Of a stretch of 64,000 nt of DNA, positions 58,918-64,000 are shown one piece after another (position 1 is the stretch's first letter; each line of letters starts with the position of its first letter). The position numbers and the translations under genes were made by a program. The notes below the pieces were generated by a model that searched no databases, was not told where the DNA came from, and worked only from the letters and a program-made list of their open reading frames with translations. This stretch comes from an uncultured bacterium (lineage in GTDB: Bacteria > Cyanobacteriota > Vampirovibrionia > Gastranaerophilales > Gastranaerophilaceae), in assembly GCA_902791985.1 (NCBI GenBank), contig CADAYD010000008.1, positions 1 to 64,000 on the forward strand, read 5' to 3'.

Positions 58918-59583
58918 TTGAATATTTTAAAATCTGCAACCACAAAACTCGGGAATAAAATTGAACTTATCGGAACACCGTCAGAGAATAATGTTTTGAT
59001 AATCGGAGTTTTTCACGGCGACGAACCGCAAGGAAAATATTTGATTGAAAAGTATTTGGAATTATATTCCCCTACCTCGAAATCTGTGATTTCAACTTGG
59101 GGGATGTTATTCATCCCATGCCTAAATCCTGACGGTCTTCAAAACGGTACACGCACAAATGCAAACGAAGTCGATTTAAACCGTAATTTCCCGACCAAAA
59201 ATTGGGGTGATGATACAAGCGGAGCAGGGAAAAACCCCAAAGACTATTATGCAGGAGAAAAAGCAGGAAGTGAAATTGAGACCCAATTTGTGATTGATGT
59301 AATTGAAAAATACCAACCAAAATTAATTTTGACGATTCACGCTCCATATAAAATTGTAAATTATGATGGTCCTGCCGGAGATATTGCGCAAAAAATCTCA
59401 GATATTATCGGTTATCCGATTGAACCGAGCATTGGCTATCCGACTCCTGGGAGCTTTGGCACATATTGCGGGGTAGAACGCAATATCCCGACAATTACTC
59501 TGGAACTGGACGAAAAAATACCGGTCGCCCAACTTGAACAACCGGTATTTGAAATCTTTGATATGATTATTCATAATATCTGA
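58882..59583 (+). CDS. M14-type zinc carboxypeptidase, MpaA-like
   Basis: This 233-residue protein resembles murein-peptide amidase MpaA. That enzyme cleaves the gamma-D-glutamyl-diaminopimelate bond of recycled cell-wall peptides. Zinc ligands are H and E in GVFHGDEPQGK and the later His in LTIHAPYK. Substrate residues lie in CLNPDGLQNGTRTNANEVDL and ETQF. The ITLELDEK strand carries the catalytic Glu. ATG 58882 lies inside a palindromic repeat. TTG 58918, directly after GGGGAGGGG, may be the real start. Confidence 0.85.
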   Translation: MTSKAKDFGEGYLNILKSATTKLGNKIELIGTPSENNVLIIGVFHGDEPQGKYLIEKYLELYSPTSKSVISTWGMLFIPCLNPDGLQNGTRTNANEVDLNRNFPTKNWGDDTSGAGKNPKDYYAGEKAGSEIETQFVIDVIEKYQPKLILTIHAPYKIVNYDGPAGDIAQKISDIIGYPIEPSIGYPTPGSFGTYCGVERNIPTITLELDEKIPVAQLEQPVFEIFDMIIHNI

Positions 59584-60214
59584 AGAAATTTCTACCAAAT
59601 GGAGGAAGATTCTCCGTATCATATGGCCCAAAACTCATATTTCTGTAATCCGGAGAGTCATACAACCCAAAACCGAAAAATCTGTGAGCCTGCTTCTTTT
59701 CCGAATATCCGTCAGTATAAGTTATTGTAGTTCCAGCACCACCCATATTATATATAGCGCGCTGTTCAGCATCTGTTTGTGCCCCATCTGTATAAATTGC
59801 ATGTACTTTACCTTTTTTTACATCCTCATTATGCCTATTCTTTAAATATCCAATCAGATTACCGTCTGAAATTCCGAAAGCTTTTTTAAAATCTTCAACA
59901 TTAACATTTTTCTTAAAAGTAAATTTGGCAGAACCATCATCAAAAATTTCAAAATCTACATTATTAATAACGTAGTTCATTTTTTCCCATTCTTCATATT
60001 TAGCCTTTTCTTCCGGCGTAGCATCCGGACCAAAATTCCCGACGAAACCACGCCATCTTTCTTGGCAATTACGCAAATAAGATTCGGTTTCTATATACTC
60101 TTCAGTTTTTTGCCGTCTAATCGGTCCGCTACTTTGATTTCCGGTTTGATTAACATTTCTGGAATTTTCAGCTCTGGTTGCTTTGCTTACTCCATTTACA
60201 GCTTCTATACCCAT
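59567..60214 (-). CDS. Hypothetical protein, lineage-type
   Basis: This protein is 215 residues from ATG 60214, preceded by AGAGGAG; the frame is open to 60286 without a ribosome binding site. The N-terminal 45 residues are polar and disordered-looking (VNQTGNQSSGPIRRQKTEE). The C-terminal 160 residues look globular with aromatic clusters, ending GPYDTENLPPFGRNFFRYYE. No known domain and no signal peptide. It overlaps the MpaA-like gene end by 17 bp (convergent). Confidence 0.6.
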   Translation of the reverse strand: MGIEAVNGVSKATRAENSRNVNQTGNQSSGPIRRQKTEEYIETESYLRNCQERWRGFVGNFGPDATPEEKAKYEEWEKMNYVINNVDFEIFDDGSAKFTFKKNVNVEDFKKAFGISDGNLIGYLKNRHNEDVKKGKVHAIYTDGAQTDAEQRAIYNMGGAGTTITYTDGYSEKKQAHRFFGFGLYDSPDYRNMSFGPYDTENLPPFGRNFFRYYE

Positions 60215-60360
60215 GTTTATACTCCTCTTTTTTGCATACACTTCGTATATACTTATTAAGTATTTTTGATATTTAAAATTGCACAAAGGTTTAAATTTGT
60301 TAACAATTATTTACATTTATTTGTGATAACATAAAGGAGTATTTTGATAAAGGAGTAAAA

Positions 60361-61734
60361 ATGCAATTATTTAACACATATTCAGGAAAATTAGAAGAAT
60401 TTAAACCAATCGAAGAAAATAAAGTCAAAATGTATGTTTGCGGACCAACAGTGTATGATTATGCGCACCTCGGACACGCAAGATGCTACATCACGTGGGA
60501 TGTTTTATACCGTTATCTCAAATTCAGAGGGTATGATGTTACATATTGCAGAAACGTCACCGACGTCGACGATAAAATCTTAAAAAAAGCAGAAAAAGAA
60601 AATAAAACACCTGAAGAAATTTCACAGTATTGGTATAAACAGTTTACAAACTCTATGCAAAAACTCAATAATTTACCTCCTGATATTGAACCGTTTGCAA
60701 CAAAAACATTGGGCGAAATAATTAAGATGGTAAAAGATTTGATTGAAAAAGGCTACGCTTACGAATCAAATGGCGATGTTTATTTCAGGGTTAAAAAGTT
60801 CGGCGGATACGGAAAACTTTCAGGTCAGCCGATTGACCAGCTTGAAAGCGGAGCAAGAATCGCTGTCGGGGAACAAAAAGAAGATCCGCTTGATTTTGCT
60901 CTCTGGAAAAAAGACGAGAAATTTGGATATAATTCGCCGTGGGGTGTAGGGCGTCCGGGGTGGCACATTGAATGTTCTGCTATGAACCGCAAGCATTTGG
61001 GCAACACCATTGATATCCACGCAGGGGGCGCTGATTTGATTTTCCCGCATCACGAAAACGAAATCGCACAATCAGAATGTGCTAACGGCTGCAAATTTGT
61101 CAATTACTGGCTTCACAACGGATTTGTAACAATTAATAAAGAAAAAATGTCAAAATCTTTGGGTAATTTCTTAACCATTGACGATATGCTAAAAAATTAC
61201 GACGCAAACACTTTACGACTGTTTATTTTGACAAATCATTACCGCATGCCTGTTGAGTTTTCTGATGATGCATTATCATCCGCTCAAGCTGGTGCAAAAC
61301 GTTTGACAAACGCGAAACAGACACCGATTAATGAAAATTTGGATATTACGCAGACACCTGAGTATAAAGCGTTTTGCGAAGCTATGGATGAAGATTTAAA
61401 CACATCTAAAGCTCTTGCCGTATTGTTTGACTTGACTACACGTGCAAATAAAGATGAAAAAGATGCTTACACAATTCTTTATAAGCTCGGCACTACGCTT
61501 GGTTTTACTTTTGAAAAAGCAGGATTGAGCCACGAGGATTTATCTAAAGCCATAACTGAAGTATCGCACGCTCTGGGGCAAACTTTTACCTCAATCGATG
61601 AAATTCTTGACTTGCGCAAAAAAGCAAGAGCAGAAAAAAACTGGGATGTCGCAGACAAGATTAGAGTTTCGCTTGATAATATCGGAATTGTATTAAAGGA
61701 TACTCCTGAAGGTACAAAAGTTGAACTGAAGTAA
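60361..61734 (+). CDS. cysS: Cysteinyl-tRNA synthetase
   Basis: This 457-residue class I synthetase charges tRNA-Cys. The zinc and HIGH regions are MYVCGPTVYDYAHLGHARC (HLGH 36-39) and WHIECSAMNRKHLG, with HHENEIAQSECA. The KMSKS loop is KEKMSKSLGNFLT around residue 260. The anticodon-binding domain occupies the C-terminal third. Full length, with AAAGGAG before the ATG. Confidence 0.97.
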   Translation: MQLFNTYSGKLEEFKPIEENKVKMYVCGPTVYDYAHLGHARCYITWDVLYRYLKFRGYDVTYCRNVTDVDDKILKKAEKENKTPEEISQYWYKQFTNSMQKLNNLPPDIEPFATKTLGEIIKMVKDLIEKGYAYESNGDVYFRVKKFGGYGKLSGQPIDQLESGARIAVGEQKEDPLDFALWKKDEKFGYNSPWGVGRPGWHIECSAMNRKHLGNTIDIHAGGADLIFPHHENEIAQSECANGCKFVNYWLHNGFVTINKEKMSKSLGNFLTIDDMLKNYDANTLRLFILTNHYRMPVEFSDDALSSAQAGAKRLTNAKQTPINENLDITQTPEYKAFCEAMDEDLNTSKALAVLFDLTTRANKDEKDAYTILYKLGTTLGFTFEKAGLSHEDLSKAITEVSHALGQTFTSIDEILDLRKKARAEKNWDVADKIRVSLDNIGIVLKDTPEGTKVELK

Positions 61735-61778
61735 ATATTTGTTTAGCAAAAAAGATTTTGTCAGAACTTTATATCAAT

Positions 61779-62093
61779 ATGAAGATTAATACTGATTATA
61801 ACAATGTAAATTTCGGACAAAAATTCCCAACAGAACCTCTTTTAAAAATGGCTCTGGAAATATGGGATTTTGATGCTGCAAAAGCGATTTATTTGGCTTC
61901 AAGCAATAAATTCCCGGGGCATATCAGTTATTATAAACGTGCGGTTAATATTGCAAAGCAAGTTCAGGCAAATAACCCCGAATTTGCAAATATTGTAAAT
62001 AAATTAAAGAATTTTTCCTCTAAAAATGAAAAATTGGAACAAATTCGCAAAATATCTTCTGAGTTAGGAGCCATTATTGATGTAAATATTTAA
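61779..62093 (+). CDS. Small hypothetical protein
   Basis: This protein is 104 residues from ATG 61779; a TTG at 61758 extends it by seven. The product begins MKINTDYNNVNFGQKFPTEP, followed by a helical body (ALEIWDFDAAKAIYLASSN). The V-N-F-G-Q-K-type opening followed by short helices is reminiscent of small proteins common in this lineage, but I do not know their role. No clear ribosome binding site. It lies 44 bp after cysS. Confidence 0.5.
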   Translation: MKINTDYNNVNFGQKFPTEPLLKMALEIWDFDAAKAIYLASSNKFPGHISYYKRAVNIAKQVQANNPEFANIVNKLKNFSSKNEKLEQIRKISSELGAIIDVNI

Positions 62094-62194
62094 TAAAGTT
62101 TACAAAATTATGGCAAATTTATTTTTGTTTGGATTTATGGTATAATATAATTATAATAAGAAACGTAATATAAAATGAATAACAGGAGTAAGAA

Positions 62195-62587
62195 ATGAAA
62201 AAAACAGCATTATTAGCATTGGCAGTTATGATTTTAGCGCCATCATTCGCAATGGGCGAGAATTTATTGCCATTGAAGACAGTTTTGTCTGTATCCCCTT
62301 CAGGATCATCATCTGCAATTTCAAGTGAAGCATCTGAATATGCAACATCTGCATCTAATACAGCAGCAACAAATGCTTCAGGCGTAAATAACGGTATTTA
62401 CGAAGCAACATATGTTCCTGTAAGTCAAATAGAAACAGATCCTAATATGGTTCCGCAAAATGCAGCAGCAAAAGGTGAACCGGTTCCTGTACAAAGACAA
62501 CCTCGTGTTAGAATAAGAACTAAACAGAGAAGTCAAGGTAATTCGTACTGGAATGCCGGCGGAAAAGGTTGGAGATCATACTACTAA
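62195..62587 (+). CDS. Secreted hypothetical protein
   Basis: This 130-residue protein has a clear signal peptide (residues 1-21, MKKTALLALAVMILAPSFAM, cleavage probably after AMG or nearby). The mature part is Ser/Ala/Thr-rich (about 28-75), then carries a basic Arg/Gln stretch (about 95-117) and a Gly/Tyr end (GGKGWRSYY). No known family. It has its own TATAAT (62141-62146) and AGGAG. A periplasmic or surface role is likely but not defined. Confidence 0.65.
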   Translation: MKKTALLALAVMILAPSFAMGENLLPLKTVLSVSPSGSSSAISSEASEYATSASNTAATNASGVNNGIYEATYVPVSQIETDPNMVPQNAAAKGEPVPVQRQPRVRIRTKQRSQGNSYWNAGGKGWRSYY

Positions 62588-62622
62588 AAAGAATTTTTGG
62601 GTTGTAATACCCATAGATTTAT

Positions 62623-62656
62623 AAAAAAAAGGGCATAAACATCTTGTTTATGCCCT
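62623..62656. terminator. Bidirectional terminator
   Basis: GGGCATAAACA pairs perfectly with TGTTTATGCCC around TCT. An A-run on the left makes a T-run on the minus strand, serving the convergent small genes. Confidence 0.9.
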
Positions 62657-62685
62657 ATTAATTTGTAGATTTTGTCTGGTAGTCG

Positions 62686-62925
62686 TTATTCTGCGGCAAG
62701 ACCATTGTTATGAAATTCAATCAGCCTTGCCAGATGCCATTGTCTTTGACGAACATCCTCAATGTGTTGTTTGATATCTTCTAATTCCGCAAGTAAAGTG
62801 TTTAAATCCTTATCTTGCAATTTGGATATCGATTCAATAGGAGTTTCTTTCTTTTGCGGAACAATATCATCATTCCAGCAACCTAAAAAGCATCCTTTTT
62901 CAAATAACCATCTTTCTTCGTTCAT
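62686..62925 (-). CDS. Small hypothetical protein
   Basis: This protein is 79 residues from ATG 62925, preceded by GGAG; a longer frame to 62979 overlaps the neighbouring gene. The N-terminus has two cysteines in GCFLGCWND. The C-terminal half is a predicted coiled coil (LNTLLAELEDIKQHIEDVRQ). No recognised family. It follows the 69-residue gene closely, so they may be a pair. Confidence 0.5.
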   Translation of the reverse strand: MNEERWLFEKGCFLGCWNDDIVPQKKETPIESISKLQDKDLNTLLAELEDIKQHIEDVRQRQWHLARLIEFHNNGLAAE

Positions 62926-62953
62926 CACACATATCTCCAAAATCTTGCAGCTA

Positions 62954-63163
62954 TTAACCTTTATCTGACAAAAGTTCATGAAAGAAATCTGCCATTTTAA
63001 AGTTGCCGTATTTGAACGGAATAGGCTTTTTCATATACTCAGTATTAGTAATCCTGTTAAGAGTTTCCATTTCTTCATTTGATAAAGTACCAAAATCGAA
63101 GCTGGTCATCTCAGCGTAATCAATCATTAAATCTTCCACATTCATAATTTTTTTCTCAGACAT
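62954..63163 (-). CDS. Small hypothetical acidic protein
   Basis: This 69-residue acidic protein (MIDYAEMTSFDFGTLSNEEM; end KMADFFHELLSDKG) has no known motif. The ATG at 63163 has AAGGAG at good spacing, which supports expression. It lies 28 bp before the 79-residue gene on the same strand. Function unknown. Confidence 0.55.
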   Translation of the reverse strand: MSEKKIMNVEDLMIDYAEMTSFDFGTLSNEEMETLNRITNTEYMKKPIPFKYGNFKMADFFHELLSDKG

Positions 63164-63288
63164 TTCTACACTCCTTAAAATATGTATTAAACTCTACATA
63201 TTTTTAATCGGAGCGTTTATAGTAAATCTTTAAAAAAAATAGAACAATTGTAACATTTATTTACAATACAATAAACGATTTAATATTA

Positions 63289-64000
63289 TTATTTTACTTC
63301 TTTTTGATAAGCCCAAGCACTGTGATTGTGAATACTTTCAAATGCTTCGCAATCCACTTCAAATTCTTTAACTACCGGATGTTTACGCAATTTTACTACA
63401 ACATCTCTTAAAACATCCTCAACAAATTTTGGATTTTCCCAAGCCTTTTCGGTTACATATTTTTCATCTTGACGTTTTAGAAGTGAATACAACGGACAAG
63501 ATGCACAAGATTCAACAAGTTCAATTAAATCCTCAAGCCAAATGTGTTCCGATTCATCATATGAGACTTTGACGCTTATAACGGCTCTTTGATTATGCGC
63601 ACCATAATCAGATATCTCTTTTGAACATGGACAAAGTGTCGTAACAGGAACCTTTACACCCAAAATAAATTTGTAATTTTTATTTTCATTAATTATTCCC
63701 TGAAATGAACATTCATAACTCATTGGGGCCGCAAGCCTCGAAATTGGCGCTTTTTTATTTATAAAATACTTAAATTTAAATTTCAATTCACCACTTTGCG
63801 CATGAAGCTTTTTGATAATTTTTTCAAGACAGCCTTTAATATCGACTCCAAGCATATTTTTTGAGCGCCACTCATTTAAGACTTCAACAAATCGGCTCAT
63901 ATGAGTTCCCTTGTAATTTCGAGGAAGCGAAACTGCAGCCCTGGCGACTCCTGATACAACCTGATCCGTATTATTTTTCCTCTGAATAATTAAAGGAACA
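63289..64000 (-). CDS. folE2: GTP cyclohydrolase FolE2 (5' end beyond window)
   Basis: The minus-strand frame is open from TGA-free 64000 to the stop at 63289. It reads QVVSGVARAAVSLPRNYKGT then HMSRFVEVLNEW, and continues to HNHSAWAYQKEVK. This is type IB GTP cyclohydrolase, which makes 7,8-dihydroneopterin triphosphate for folate or queuosine. PVTTLCPCSKEISDYGAHNQ holds the metal-binding cysteine and His region. An internal ATG at 63900 is not the true start because the family sequence continues upstream. The N-terminus lies outside the window. Confidence 0.93.
   Translation of the reverse strand, partial: VPLIIQRKNNTDQVVSGVARAAVSLPRNYKGTHMSRFVEVLNEWRSKNMLGVDIKGCLEKIIKKLHAQSGELKFKFKYFINKKAPISRLAAPMSYECSFQGIINENKNYKFILGVKVPVTTLCPCSKEISDYGAHNQRAVISVKVSYDESEHIWLEDLIELVESCASCPLYSLLKRQDEKYVTEKAWENPKFVEDVLRDVVVKLRKHPVVKEFEVDCEAFESIHNHSAWAYQKEVK

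Overview
The window is an AT-rich, gene-dense bacterial chromosome segment with one small integrated element. Several features point to a non-photosynthetic relative of cyanobacteria (Melainabacteria / Vampirovibrionia, probably a Gastranaerophilales-like gut bacterium). SepF occurs together with diderm envelope proteins (an OmpH/Skp-like chaperone and an OmpA-like protein). The ribosomal operon order infA-rpmJ-rpsM-rpsK-rpsD-rpoA-rplQ-truA-rplM-rpsI resembles the cyanobacterial order. tRNA genes lack an encoded CCA, TPR proteins are abundant, and no photosynthesis gene is seen. The assignment is an inference from gene content, not from a search.

Layout. 1-5.1 kb: sepF, a YggS-type PLP protein, a ZupT-type metal transporter, an aminotransferase coupled to an Lrp/AsnC regulator, and a hypothetical. 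5.16-10.14 kb: a tRNA-Lys(UUU) gene carrying a 4.95-kb integrative element bounded by 42-bp direct repeats. The element encodes an integrase, a probable excisionase, a LuxR-type HTH protein, two replication/HTH proteins, an iteron-like array and an HK97-gp10-like phage protein, but no capsid or packaging gene. 10.3-18.2 kb: an HTH regulator, pth, a TPR protein, a 50-residue gene and a 1450-residue low-complexity protein with repeated membrane hairpins. 18.4-31.7 kb: trxA, a DnaQ-like exonuclease, an OPA-family transporter, an ECF sigma/anti-sigma pair, two coupled unknown membrane proteins, glgC, a GNAT protein on a textbook promoter, a 30-residue membrane peptide, clpB, ruvB and a TM2 protein.

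31.9-37.3 kb is the minus-strand translation/RNA-polymerase operon, in which rpmJ has no visible start codon. 37.6-38.0 kb holds a decayed radical-SAM/SPASM gene. 38.3-43.1 kb is a plus-strand operon (rimI, bioY-like, a ZorA/MotA-like and ZorB/MotB-like pair, UPF0210, a hypothetical). 43.0-51.3 kb: uvrC without its C-terminal HhH domain, fabI, a TPR protein, tRNA-Leu(UAA) beside a broken partial copy, a patatin-like lipase and mnmG. 51.4-64 kb: a PgpH-type HD hydrolase, ybeY, dgkA, a phosphoesterase, OmpH/Skp-like and SIMPL proteins, ftsY, an MpaA-like amidase, cysS, small lineage proteins, and folE2 running off the right edge.

The main unexplained structure is intergenic. A multi-hairpin repeat of at least 123 bp occurs at both 1-123 and 56378-56500. 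A small hairpin family has compensatory stem changes (36933, 44761). A 25-bp inverted repeat is shared by two upstream regions. Several palindromes abut or overlap genes. The best candidates for an undescribed system are the compact tRNA-Lys element and the 1450-residue repeated-hairpin protein. Functions are assigned from recognised motifs only; nothing was searched or computed.
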